Positions 37,196-45,268 of a DNA stretch of 64,000 nt are shown here, piece by piece. Position 1 is the first letter of the stretch. Every line of letters starts with the position of its first letter. The translations under genes and the position numbers were made by a program. The DNA comes from HKST-UBA178 sp965223815 (GTDB lineage Bacteria > Pseudomonadota > Gammaproteobacteria > Chromatiales > Chromatiaceae), in assembly GCA_965223815.1 (NCBI GenBank), contig OZ245019.1, positions 2,728,001 to 2,792,000 of the forward strand. Direction: 5' to 3'. The notes beneath the pieces are model-generated. The model saw nothing but the letters and a program-made list of their open reading frames with translations, searched no databases and was not told the origin of the DNA.

Positions 37196-37516
37196 TAATT
37201 TACTTTATTAATATTACATTTCTTATTGTTTTTATTATTACTATTGGATTTATTTCAGACTCTATTCGATTGCATTCACAACTTAAACTCTATGCTGCCC
37301 CGGCTAACGACTAGATTCGTTGACGATAGTATTAATTGACTGGCGGGCTGTCCCAGTGCGGATATTTGTAAATATCGACTTTGGAGAAAAGCCCCTCTAT
37401 ATTCAATACAGGCAAAGCAGACGATGGTTCTCAAGCGACAAATGATTCACCCAGCCCGTGTGCCTAGACGCAGTTGCCCATTTTTCAATACAACTACTCT
37501 CGGGTGACGCAGAAGC
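37196..37516. other. AT-rich intergenic region upstream of TIR-TM gene
   Basis: About 320 bp; the part at 37200-37260 is strongly AT-rich, unlike the flanking genes. No gene was supported. It probably contains the promoter of the TIR-lipoprotein pair. Confidence 0.4.
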
Positions 37517-38149
37517 ATGCGGCTATTCCTCTCCTACGCATCTGAAGACAGACAAGTTGCAGACGAAGTGTATTACGCGCTACTTGGAGCTGGACACGAA
37601 GTTTTTTACGACCAGCCTTCCCTGCTTCCCGGTGACAACTTCGAACAAAGAATTACTGATGCCTTGGATGCTGCCGACGGAATGATCTTTCTGATTAGCC
37701 CCAACTCGATCCATAAAGGAAGTTATACAGCAACTGAGCTGAAATGTGCCCGGGAAAAATGGGCTCATCCCAAACAGCGAGTTTTGCCTGTCATGGTAAA
37801 AGAGACGGATTTTGAGAAAATTCCAGCTTATATTAGAGCCGTAACCATTCTACAGCCTGAGGGCAACGTCGCAGCCGAAGTGGTTAATACGTTACGAAGA
37901 TGGTACAGATCGAATAAACCGTTCTCTCAACGACCTGATCTGATTTCCCAGATCTGGCGGTTGCTCGCGCTTTTTCTAGGCAGTGTTCTGATAGCGCTAT
38001 TACTGGGCACACTCTTTTCATATCTCTATCCTAGAGTAGTTATAGACTCCAGCCTTGCCTCTCTTTTTTTGGTATTTGGAATATCGATAGCTTTCGTGAT
38101 TCGCGGAATATCAAACAGGATTCTCAAAAGGAAAAAATGGGAAGAGTGA
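37517..38149 (+). CDS. TIR-domain protein with two C-terminal membrane helices
   Basis: This 210-aa protein begins directly with a TIR strand (MRLFLSYASEDRQVADEVYYALLGAGHEVF). The TIR domain spans about residues 1-130, and Glu74 in SYTATELKCA matches the position of the catalytic Glu of NAD-hydrolysing TIR domains. Two hydrophobic helices follow (about 147-171 and 177-197), and a basic tail RILKRKKWEE keeps both ends cytoplasmic. The last 13 bases overlap the next gene, a lipoprotein, so the two are coupled. This makes a cytoplasmic TIR enzyme tethered to the inner membrane. Its role (signalling or defence effector) is an inference. Confidence 0.85.
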   Translation: MRLFLSYASEDRQVADEVYYALLGAGHEVFYDQPSLLPGDNFEQRITDALDAADGMIFLISPNSIHKGSYTATELKCAREKWAHPKQRVLPVMVKETDFEKIPAYIRAVTILQPEGNVAAEVVNTLRRWYRSNKPFSQRPDLISQIWRLLALFLGSVLIALLLGTLFSYLYPRVVIDSSLASLFLVFGISIAFVIRGISNRILKRKKWEE

Positions 38150-39150
38150 GCACCATACTATGCTCTCATTTGCCAGCCGCGCTGTTGTTATTAGCTGCCT
38201 GTGGATGCTCGTCCTGGCCTGAGCCCAAAGAAAGCACATCAATACCAGAACACTCAACAACGCCACTATCGAAAGAACCAGCCGAAGAATCGGAGTCGAT
38301 CATTGCTTCTGACTTTGATTACACTACAGGCACCCGGTTTCTAAAAATGACCAGAGGTGAATGTGAGATTCGAGGAGGGGAGTACATTTCTCACCCCAAC
38401 AGCCGTCCTGAAGATATGATCGACTGTTCACTACCGGCACAAATCAGATTTTTGGGGTCGAATACTACCTATCTGAGACTGAGACCACGGAAAATTCTCG
38501 GCAGTGTTTACGATTATCTATATCGAGTAGGCGTAGAAAAAAGCGGCTATGGGCTTTACTCATATGTGCTTATTCCTTTACCGAGCGCGCGGAGCGAACA
38601 CTTATTGGAAGAGTTGTTCAAAACCACCAGCTATGTAGAGTTGAATCAGATTACCTTCGCACATATCAACATAATTTACCTACCTGTAAAAGAGAGGACT
38701 ATCAAATCGCTCCAGCCGATTATTAGTGACGGGTCTGCGCCGCCTGTCCATCAATTCTCGCGCGATCATTATGACTATGAAATGGCGAAGAAAATTCTAT
38801 CGCTGATATGCAGCAAGCCGACCAAAGAGATCAAAGAGGTTTGCAGTTCAGACCTCTCACAGGGACCCTATTTATTTACCTATCCGCAACCGGCAAGTGA
38901 GCTCATGGAAATTCCACCGCCACATCTGTTTGTAGACTTGAGCGATACACATAAAAAGGCCTTTGGTGAGACCCTCTCTGCGTATAGGGAGCAGGTGAAG
39001 CGCTCCGACTACACCGACATGGAAAAAATCAGTGCGTTTCACCTTCGTGTTCTCGATGCCATATTGACAGCTGCTGATTGGATCCGCCCCATCAAAGCGG
39101 TGTTAGCCGACACTGTCCACATGAGTCCCCATGAAAGCGCTGACCGGTAG
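38137..39150 (+). CDS. Lipoprotein translationally coupled to TIR-TM gene
   Basis: 337 aa. It starts inside the TIR gene at an ATG with AGGA five nt upstream. The signal peptide ends in LLLAACGC, a lipobox with Cys at about residue 22, so it is predicted to be exported and lipidated. The mature part begins with a Ser/Thr/Pro/Glu-rich linker, then RFLKMTRGECEIRGGEY and a mixed alpha/beta region without any motif I know. Tight coupling to a membrane-bound TIR protein suggests that the pair forms one envelope-spanning unit, sensor outside and enzyme inside. No homolog is recognised. Confidence 0.75.
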   Translation: MGRVSTILCSHLPAALLLLAACGCSSWPEPKESTSIPEHSTTPLSKEPAEESESIIASDFDYTTGTRFLKMTRGECEIRGGEYISHPNSRPEDMIDCSLPAQIRFLGSNTTYLRLRPRKILGSVYDYLYRVGVEKSGYGLYSYVLIPLPSARSEHLLEELFKTTSYVELNQITFAHINIIYLPVKERTIKSLQPIISDGSAPPVHQFSRDHYDYEMAKKILSLICSKPTKEIKEVCSSDLSQGPYLFTYPQPASELMEIPPPHLFVDLSDTHKKAFGETLSAYREQVKRSDYTDMEKISAFHLRVLDAILTAADWIRPIKAVLADTVHMSPHESADR

Positions 39151-39515
39151 CAATTACGCTTGCCGTATCGTTTTTTATAAAGTCTGTGACGATGCCGCTG
39201 TCCCAATTATAGGCTTGCTCGGTCGTTATCTGGTATCGATATAAATTGGTCGAATTCCGCGAGACAGGCTCCGGCGTATTGGAAAAAAGCTGCGGAGCTG
39301 TAGAATGCTGGGTACTCGCTAAATGTTTTTCATCTGGCTCGCACTGAACGCTGTCGGTTGCATCTCTAGATGCCTAGTCTTATTCCGCTCACGAATATCG
39401 TTGCATCAGAGACGAGAGTTAAAAATGCGTGTCCCAGCTTTGGGGAGAGCTCGGTTGTTGCAATGCTGAAGTGCAAGCCACTTCAGAAAAGCGCATGTTA
39501 TATGGAAATAGTCTG
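39151..39515. other. Intergenic region before the mltF-like gene
   Basis: About 365 bp. The frame of the next gene is open from 39429, but no ribosome-binding site supports a start that early. No other gene or repeat was seen. Confidence 0.4.
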
Positions 39516-40982
39516 ATGCCAATTCACTTGACTTACACGAGAATCGCAGGAAGTAGTTGGCGATACTTGTCACGGGTTCTCGCCGCTGTGCTGTTTGTTC
39601 TTTTTACAGTAAAACCCGCAATTGCAGTCGACGCCGCACTAGTCGACTTCCTGGAGGCCAGCCGCAGCACAAGTGACCTAGCGGATATGCGCAAGCGTAA
39701 ACAGATACGAGCGCTGGTGACTTACAGCCGAACCGATTTTTCGATATTGCCGGACGGTAAAACCACAGGCCTACAAGTAGATCTACTCAATCAATACGAG
39801 AAGTGGCTAAATAAAGGCATCAAGCGCGAGGAGAACAGGATCCAGATTGTATTGATCCCTACAACTTTTGCGCGACTCCTACCGGATCTATTAGAAGGCA
39901 AGGGAGATATCGCAGCCGCCCTGTTGACACTTACTCCAGAACGACAGCGGTCCGTCAACTTTGCCAGCGGCGGTGCCATGAAAGTAGATGAGCTAGTGGT
40001 GGTCAATCGAAACATAGCTGACATTGCCACTGTTGAAGATCTCGCTGGACGCGAAGTACATGTACTGCGTAACAGCAGTTATGCTGAACACCTGCGTATG
40101 CTCAATAAGCAGCTGTCTGAAGATGGTTTGGCTGCGATCGAAATTCACGAGGCAGACAGCGAGCTGCTATCGGAGGATCTTCTTGAATTGGTGAACGCCG
40201 GCATTCTGCCCATAACCGTGGTAGATGATTATAAGGCTCATCTCTGGGCTCAGGTGCTGCCCAACATCAAGGTAGTGGAGAGTGCCAAATTACAGACCGA
40301 TAACAAGCTGGGTTGGGCAGTGCGAAAAAACAATCCCCTACTGCTCAGAGACCTGGGGCGATTCTTGAAAACGGTCAAAAAGGGTACGCTGCTAGGAAAT
40401 ATGTTGTTAAAACGCTATCTCAAAGATCCCAGAAGAATTAGAAATCCTCTGGCCGAAAGTGAGCGCAGCAAGTTCCGGGAAGTCGTGGGTATTTTCTCCA
40501 AGTATGCCGATGAATACGATTTCGATACACTCGCCATTGTCGCACAAGCCTATCAGGAGTCCAAGCTGGATCACAATAGGCGAAGTCACCGGGGTGCCAT
40601 GGGTATCATGCAACTGCTCCCGTCAACTGCGACAGATCCAAATGTGAACATAAAGAATATTTCCAAACTGGAAAACAACATCCACGCGGGAATCAAATAT
40701 CTTGCGTACCTGCGTGATCGCTACTTTTCGGACCCACAAATAGCAGAGAAGGAGCGACTGGCATTCAGTTGGGCAGCGTATAACGCTGGGCCAGCGAACG
40801 TTATCAAGATGCGCAGCCAGGCCGAAAAGATGGGGTTGGACTCGAACATCTGGTTCGGCAACGTCGAATTGGCAGCCGCCAAGATTGTTGGGCGAGAACC
40901 GGTGAGATATGTTCGCAATATTCTCAAATATTACATTGCATACGCGCTAGTCCGAGAGAAGCTATTGGGGCCGGATACTTGA
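39516..40982 (+). CDS. Membrane-bound lytic murein transglycosylase F-like protein
   Basis: About 488 aa from an ATG at 39516 that gives a proper signal peptide (YLSRVLAAVLFVLFTVKPAIA); an ATG at 39495 is an alternative. The N-terminal half is a type-3 solute-binding domain (about 50-310). The C-terminal half is a lysozyme-like SLT domain with the catalytic Glu in AQAYQESKLDHNRRS and the family motifs GAMGIMQLLPSTA and AWAAYNAGPANV-like FSWAAYNAGPANV. This layout defines MltF, which cleaves peptidoglycan and is regulated through its binding domain. It is not obviously co-transcribed with the TIR pair. Confidence 0.88.
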   Translation: MPIHLTYTRIAGSSWRYLSRVLAAVLFVLFTVKPAIAVDAALVDFLEASRSTSDLADMRKRKQIRALVTYSRTDFSILPDGKTTGLQVDLLNQYEKWLNKGIKREENRIQIVLIPTTFARLLPDLLEGKGDIAAALLTLTPERQRSVNFASGGAMKVDELVVVNRNIADIATVEDLAGREVHVLRNSSYAEHLRMLNKQLSEDGLAAIEIHEADSELLSEDLLELVNAGILPITVVDDYKAHLWAQVLPNIKVVESAKLQTDNKLGWAVRKNNPLLLRDLGRFLKTVKKGTLLGNMLLKRYLKDPRRIRNPLAESERSKFREVVGIFSKYADEYDFDTLAIVAQAYQESKLDHNRRSHRGAMGIMQLLPSTATDPNVNIKNISKLENNIHAGIKYLAYLRDRYFSDPQIAEKERLAFSWAAYNAGPANVIKMRSQAEKMGLDSNIWFGNVELAAAKIVGREPVRYVRNILKYYIAYALVREKLLGPDT

Positions 40983-41058
40983 GTTTGTCTGGCATTCGCG
41001 ACGGCCACCTCCTCTCTCTCGAGCCTAGTGCGCTAGTCCATACGCCCAGCCACTCATT

Positions 41059-41373
41059 TTGCGAAGTGATAACGGATTGGTCTTCTGCTCTGTTAAATTC
41101 AGCGGTACGGTACGGCGCTATGGGATCAAGCAAGAGTTTATTCAGCCGCATACGCCGCAACAAAACGGCATGGTTGAACGACTGATTCGAACGATCAAGG
41201 AACAATGCATCTGGCTTCATCGATTCAACTCGATCGATGAAGCCAATCAGATACTAGGGCGGTGGATTGATCGATATAACTGCCATCGTCTCCATCAGGC
41301 ACTCGGGATTAAGACACCCCGGGAGGTGTATCAACAAGCGGCCTAGGCGTGCAGTTTTCGCTGGGTCAATACA
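41059..41373 (+). pseudogene. 3' remnant of an IS3-family element (OrfB integrase-core fragment)
   Basis: The frame 41059-41346 encodes only the last third of an IS3 OrfB: RSDNGL..F, QPHTPQQNGMVERLIRTIKEQC (with the catalytic Glu) and NCHRLHQALGIKTPREVY. The first Asp residues of the DDE core are missing, so it is dead. The right terminus of the element, GCTGGGTCAATACA, ends at 41373. The left part was lost by deletion. Confidence 0.8.
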
Positions 41374-41470
41374 CTTGAGGTAGACCTCGAATTCCTGCTC
41401 AACATATCCGGGTAAGGCATCGTCCTGCGCCGCCAGTTGCACCTTGAACGCCGGGTAGTATTGCGGTTCA
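41374..41470 (-). pseudogene. Fragment resembling the N-terminus of an IS91-type transposase
   Basis: On the minus strand this piece reads PEPQYYPAFKVQL, then GYVEQEFEVYLKC, similar to the start of zinc-binding IS91-family transposases just before their Cys-rich motif. It is cut at the terminus of the IS3 remnant (41373). Only about 33 codons survive. The family call is tentative. Confidence 0.4.
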
Positions 41471-43297
41471 GGTTTCGCGCTCCTTGCGTGGAGTGACAAG
41501 CAAGTCAACAATCCCGTCAGCCTTCATGGGACGACCGAAATAGTAACCCTGAAAAGACTCACAGCCGGCCTGGTGCAGAAATTCCACTTCAGATGGACTC
41601 TCCACTCCCTCGGCGATGACGTCCAGGTTCAAATTACGTGCCATGGCGATGATGGTGCTGACAATGGCGGCATCCTGAGGATCTTTGTACACATCCCGAA
41701 CAAAGGACTGATCGATTTTCAGACGATTAAGGGGCAAACGCTTGAGGTACGCTAAGGAGGAGTAACCAGTACCGAAATCGTCGATGGCGAAACGCAAACC
41801 GAAATCTCTCAATCGGGTCATTTTGCGCACCGTGTCCTCGATGTCCTCCAGCAACATGCCCTCGGTGACTTCCAATTCCACGCATTGCGGATCAATTCCT
41901 GATTGCACGACGGCGCGCTCGACCTTTTCGGTGAAATCCTGCTCGCGAAACTGACGCGACGAGACATTGACAGATACGGTATCCAGCCCCTTAGCCTTCG
42001 GAACATCATGCTGCCAGACGCGCAGTTGCTCCAGCGAAGTGGCCAGTACCCACTCGCCGATGGCCACGATCAGGCCGGAATCCTCGGCGATGGTGATGAA
42101 CTCCGCCGGCATCACCAGGCCACGGCTTGGGTGCTCCCATCGCGCCAGCGTCTCCACGCCGATCACGCTGCCATCGGCAAGCACCTGTGGTTGAAACAGA
42201 AGAAACAGTTCGCTATTTGCCAGGGCATGGCGTAGATCCCGCTCCATCAGCAGGCGATGTTCCATAATTTCCTGCATGGTGGTTTCGTAGAAGCGGATCC
42301 CATTGCGTCCACTCTGTTTGGCCTGGTACATGGCGGTATCGGCGTACTTGATCAGGTCCTCGCTCTCCACCGTGTGATTGGGGTACATGGCGATGCCGAT
42401 ACTGGCGGTGAGTTGCAGATCATGGTTCTGAATCTCCATCGGCTTCGCCACTGTTCCGATTAGTTTCTCCGCCACCAGGTTGGCCTTGCTGATGGCCGAC
42501 TCCATATCTCGGCCAAGCATCGGCAGCAACACCAGGAATTCGTCTCCACCCCAGCGGCAGAGAGTGTCATCCATCCTCAGCATGGATTGCAGACGTTCAC
42601 TGATGCATACCAGGAGCTCATCGCCGATGGTATGACCGAGGACATCATTGAGATTCTTGAAGCGGTCCAGGTCGAGGAACAATATTGCTCCGATCTCGTC
42701 GTGTCGCATGGCCCGCCTCAACTCCTGATCGAGACGATCGGTAAACAAGCGTCGGTTGGGCAGATTCGTGAGTTCGTCGTGATAAGCCAGGTATTCGATG
42801 CGTTTGTTGGCGTAATGCCATGAGATGCCCATGCTCAACACGTCGGCAACCCGGAGCAGAAAGGCGCGCAGTTGCTCGTCTTCGTCCTGCTCACAGCTAA
42901 GACAATGAACCAGCAGGCCAATGGGAGAGCGGCCATTGACCAGGGGCACACAGAGATGCCCGACTTCCCCGTGATCGCCCGATTGTGTCGGTGGACAGGG
43001 ATTGGCATGTTTGCAAACCACCACATCCGCCTGCTCCATCGCCTGGCCACAGGCGCAGTAGCCGAGCGGAATCCGCTTGCAGGCGGTCTGATGCTCAGCG
43101 GAGAACTGACGGCTGGCAACCATGTGCAGATGGGGATCTTCATCCCCTTCGATGAGATAGATGGCGTTGCGGGTTTCCGGGAAATCCCATTGCAGATTGT
43201 CGTTGAGCAACTGCAGGGCCTGGTCGAGGTAGTTGTTCAACGAAACCGAGCCCAGCGACAAGTTGAGCAGTTCGGTGAGGGCATGCTCACGCTGCAT
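41468..43297 (-). CDS. GAF-GGDEF-EAL c-di-GMP enzyme, 3' part of a frameshifted response regulator
   Basis: As read, this frame gives 609 aa. A GAF-like domain (about 1-165) with a Cys-rich patch CKRIPLGYCACG comes first. Next is a diguanylate cyclase domain with intact GGDEF in RWGGDEFLV and an I-site RMDD five residues before it. An EAL-type phosphodiesterase domain follows (GVETLARWEHP, QFREQDF, LEVTEGMLLED, IDDFGTGYSSL). Both active sites look complete. The true gene begins at 43797: in this frame the coding sense continues upstream as FHDRIQQAMQREHAL, joined to the receiver frame by a one-base loss near 43318-43323. The whole protein would be REC-GAF-GGDEF-EAL. Confidence 0.85.
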   Translation of the reverse strand: MQREHALTELLNLSLGSVSLNNYLDQALQLLNDNLQWDFPETRNAIYLIEGDEDPHLHMVASRQFSAEHQTACKRIPLGYCACGQAMEQADVVVCKHANPCPPTQSGDHGEVGHLCVPLVNGRSPIGLLVHCLSCEQDEDEQLRAFLLRVADVLSMGISWHYANKRIEYLAYHDELTNLPNRRLFTDRLDQELRRAMRHDEIGAILFLDLDRFKNLNDVLGHTIGDELLVCISERLQSMLRMDDTLCRWGGDEFLVLLPMLGRDMESAISKANLVAEKLIGTVAKPMEIQNHDLQLTASIGIAMYPNHTVESEDLIKYADTAMYQAKQSGRNGIRFYETTMQEIMEHRLLMERDLRHALANSELFLLFQPQVLADGSVIGVETLARWEHPSRGLVMPAEFITIAEDSGLIVAIGEWVLATSLEQLRVWQHDVPKAKGLDTVSVNVSSRQFREQDFTEKVERAVVQSGIDPQCVELEVTEGMLLEDIEDTVRKMTRLRDFGLRFAIDDFGTGYSSLAYLKRLPLNRLKIDQSFVRDVYKDPQDAAIVSTIIAMARNLNLDVIAEGVESPSEVEFLHQAGCESFQGYYFGRPMKADGIVDLLVTPRKERET

Positions 43298-43797
43298 CGC
43301 CTGCTGGATACGATCATGGAAAATTTCAGTTCGCGGGTACGCTCCTCTACCTGTTGCTCGAGGGCATCCCGGATGGATTGCAGTTCCCTGTGGGCATTGG
43401 AAAGTTCTGTGTGGGTCTTTACTCGCGCCAGCACTTCCTCGATCTGGAACGGTTTGACAATGTAATCCACAGCGCCCATTTTGAAGCCACTCACCTTTTC
43501 GTCCGTCGCATTCAGGGCGCTGATGAAAATAATCGGCACTTCACGGGTTTTGGGTTCCGCCTTAATAAGTCGGCAGACCTCGTAGCCGTCCATTTCCGGC
43601 ATGCAGATATCCAGCAGTACCAGATCGGGCACACTGGACCGAATCGACTGTAAGGCCAATGTACCACTGAGTGCCGCACGTACTTGGTAGCCGGCTTCTT
43701 GTAATATACCTCCCAAAACCCGCAGATTGTCAAGGTTGTCATCCACGATCAGGATAGTGACGGTTTTCTGAGGACTATCAATCATCTGTTGCCTCAC
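43237..43797 (-). CDS. Receiver domain, 5' part of the frameshifted REC-GAF-GGDEF-EAL gene
   Basis: A CheY-like receiver occupies about residues 13-130: acidic pair in TILIVDDNLDNLRVL, the phospho-acceptor Asp in LVLLDICMPEMDGYEV, and Lys in DYIVKPFQIEEVL. A coiled-coil linker ending EQQVEERTRELK follows. After that the frame turns into meaningless sequence (FSMIVSSRRCSVSM) because of a one-base shift at the A/T run 43318-43323, while the next frame picks up the GAF domain. Either the gene is a recent pseudogene, there is a sequencing error in the homopolymer, or it makes a free receiver. Confidence 0.8.
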   Translation of the reverse strand: MRQQMIDSPQKTVTILIVDDNLDNLRVLGGILQEAGYQVRAALSGTLALQSIRSSVPDLVLLDICMPEMDGYEVCRLIKAEPKTREVPIIFISALNATDEKVSGFKMGAVDYIVKPFQIEEVLARVKTHTELSNAHRELQSIRDALEQQVEERTRELKFSMIVSSRRCSVSMPSPNCSTCRWARFR

Positions 43798-43896
43798 CCC
43801 CGTTGAAGGCAGAGCGGGTTCTCGGGAGGTCTTCCCATAGAGAACTGAAATCGACTTGGTCCGATTCTTCCCCTAAGGCCAATGGTACTTACTTAA

Positions 43897-45179
43897 GGGC
43901 ACCTCGAAAAATAGCTCATTTTTTGTAACATTCATATCGAATAAAATACCCACGCTGTTTTTTGGCGAGCCAAACCAGGAGTGGGTATGAAACAATCGGG
44001 ACTTTTTAACCTTGAAGAACGCCATGCGGCATTGAGTAGAAAAGGTGACCCACTGGAAGTGCTGAATGACTCTGCCCACTGGGCTAGATTCCGCCCGATA
44101 TTGAAAAAACAGCAGAAAAAAGATCGCAAGAGCAGTGCCGGGCGCAGGCCCTATGACCCGATCCTGATATTCAAGATCCTGGTGCCGCAGAGTCTGTACA
44201 ATCTCAGCGACGAGCAAACCGACTACTAGATAAAAGACCGTCTCTCTTGCAAGCGTTTTCTCGGCCTTCGCATCGAGGACCGAGTGTCGGAGGCCACGAC
44301 GATCTGGCTGTTTCGGGAGTCGTTGATAAACCATGGTGTGATCGAATCTCTCTTCGGCCGGTTTGATCGCTACCTGAACGGGTAGGGTTATCGGGCCCGG
44401 AGAGGACAGAGCATCGACGCATCTATCGTGCCGGTGCCGAAACAGCGCAACACACGCGAAGAGAACACACAGATAAAGCGTGGCGAAGTGCCGACGGAAT
44501 GGGATAGCAAGTCTCATAAGCGAGCGCAGAAGGATGTCCAAGCGCGCTGGACCAGGAAACATGGCAAGAGCCACTATGGTTACAAGAACCATGTCAACGT
44601 AGACAACCAGCACAAACTGATACGCCATTACGAGGTTACCGAAGCGGCGGTTCATGATAGTCAGGTATTCGATGTGTTGCTTGACCCGGAAAATACGGGT
44701 GCATCGGTCTGGGCCGATAGTGCATGCCGATCCGATGAGACCGAGCGAACCCTGAAGAAAGCCGAGTATCGCAGTCAAGTTTTCCATAAGGGAAAACGGA
44801 ATAAGCCGCTTTCTGAGCACAAGAATACCGTCAACCATAAGCGGTCGAAGGTCAAAGTGCGCATCGAACATGTGTTTGGCTTTCACCACTATTCGATGGG
44901 CGGAAAATTCATCCGCACCATCGGTCTGCTCAAGGTACAGGGAAATATAGGGGTCATGAATCTGGGCTACAATCTGATGCGATACACACAATGGGAACGA
45001 AGACACAGGGTCAGTCCGTCCTCTGCATGAGAACAAAGCTACCAATGGCCATGAAAAAAATGTGGATACGAAAATCGATGCAAGTATTCATCAAAACCTG
45101 GTTACTCCTTGTTTGGTGAGTCGGTATGCTGCATAGTTGGTTGGAATACGTCCTTGAAAACGGAAATTACGAGGTGCCC
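43897..45179 (+). mobile_element. IS5-family insertion sequence, about 1.28 kb, transposase inactivated
   Basis: The terminal inverted repeats GGGCACCTCG (43897-43906) and CGAGGTGCCC (45170-45179) are exact over 10 bp. I could not define a clean target duplication. It lies between the receiver gene and the hybrid-kinase gene, only about 90 bp from the latter's start, where it may have displaced the promoter. Confidence 0.82.
43987..45030 (+). pseudogene. IS5-type transposase with two in-frame amber codons
   Basis: From the ATG 43987 (AGGAG just upstream) to 45030 the same frame carries a full IS5 transposase, interrupted by TAG at 44227-44229 and TAG at 44383-44385. Family conservation before and after each stop is good: LYNLSDEQTDY, then IKDRLSCKRFLGLRIEDRVS; RFDRYLNG, then GYRARRGQSIDASIVPVPKQRNTREEN. 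The catalytic region continues with HYGYKNHVNVD and VWADSACRSDE. Both stops sit where Gln (CAG) would fit, so each needs only a C-to-T change. Unless amber is read through, it is dead. Confidence 0.85.
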
Positions 45180-45268
45180 TTCATCGAACGTTTAAATCGA
45201 AATCTCTAGCTGGAAAACTCCAGCTGTGAACTGTCCGCTTGACGGCGAAGATTTCGCAGGAAACAGTG

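Noticed and set aside
43873..45045. 390-codon open frame on the minus strand
   Set aside because: It lies wholly over the IS5 transposase frame on the plus strand, has no ribosome-binding site or motif, and stays open only because of codon bias. The plus-strand frame has clear transposase homology.
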